From contig JAGHEC010000127.1 of NCBI GenBank assembly GCA_021159525.1, forward strand, positions 1 to 6,190: a DNA stretch of 6,190 nucleotides, in the 5' to 3' direction. Below the pieces are notes generated by a model. That model was not told the origin of the DNA, searched no databases, and worked only from the letters and a program-made list of their open reading frames with translations. This stretch comes from Deltaproteobacteria bacterium (GTDB lineage: Bacteria > Desulfobacterota > DSM-4660 > Desulfatiglandales > Desulfatiglandaceae). Below, piece by piece: positions 6,064 to 6,190 of the stretch (positions are counted from its first letter, which is position 1; each line of letters starts with the position of its first letter). The position numbers and the translations under genes were made by a program.

Positions 6064-6190
6064 GCATCAGCTCAATAATTGGGGGGATAACAGCGACCGT
6101 ACCACCGGGGCAGGAAGATTTTTCTTGTGCTCCGGGCCTCCGGGCCGGTCTCTTCAGTGACTTATCTGCGGGGGACACCCGCCTGCCAAG
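6064..6190 (-). repeat. Right copy of the 127-bp inverted repeat
   Basis: This is the reverse-complement partner of 11-137, with six mismatches and no gaps. The window ends at the base that pairs with position 11, so the outer limit of this copy cannot be seen and the repeat may continue. Its inner end (near 6064) lies 72 bases after the regulator stop, in non-coding sequence, so unlike the left copy it does not interrupt a recognisable gene. The internal hairpin and the tandem GCCCGGAG octamers are preserved. Confidence 0.85.

Overview
The window reads as part of a GC-rich genome of an anaerobic, aromatic- or acyl-CoA-degrading bacterium. A Desulfobacterota (former Deltaproteobacteria) origin is the best guess. 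It rests on the flavour of the proteins (xanthine-dehydrogenase-family enzyme beside an acyl-CoA ligase, a ketopantoate-reductase-like enzyme and a MarR regulator) and is an inference, not a proof. All recognisable genes lie on the + strand.

Layout. Bases 11-137 hold one copy of a repeat whose inverted, about 95 % identical partner occupies 6064-6190, so the two copies frame the whole window. Just inside the left copy (about 140-578) is the C-terminal end of an AMP-forming acyl-CoA ligase. It lacks everything upstream of the YHTGD motif and is frameshifted in a run of seven G. After a 31-bp gap come three tightly coupled genes for a molybdenum hydroxylase: the [2Fe-2S] subunit (610-1107), the FAD subunit (1104-1988, ATGA overlap) and the molybdopterin catalytic subunit (1991-4267). 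A 205-bp intergenic region (4268-4472) has a stem-loop, a heptad-periodic repeat and two inverted repeats. It is followed by a ketopantoate-reductase-family oxidoreductase (4473-5423) and, 86 bp further on, a MarR-type regulator (5510-5992). The last 198 bp contain a short hairpin and the right repeat copy.

How the genes may work together. The three hydroxylase subunits should form one complex: substrate is oxidised or reduced at the Mo site, and electrons pass through two [2Fe-2S] clusters to or from FAD. The ligase remnant directly upstream suggests that the ancestral operon coupled CoA activation to this redox step, as in 4-hydroxybenzoyl-CoA metabolism. However, the FAD subunit lacks the extra [4Fe-4S] insertion of true 4-hydroxybenzoyl-CoA reductase, and the Mo subunit lacks the CO-dehydrogenase active-site loop. 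The substrate is therefore open. The reductase is away from any pantothenate gene and may act on a 2-oxo acid of the same pathway. The MarR protein is the obvious candidate local regulator.

No transposase, CRISPR array, tRNA or rRNA was seen. The most unusual structural feature is the pair of inverted terminal repeats, one of which abuts a truncated gene. Whether they are a mobile-element boundary or two copies of a dispersed repeat that merely end this sequence cannot be decided from the window alone.
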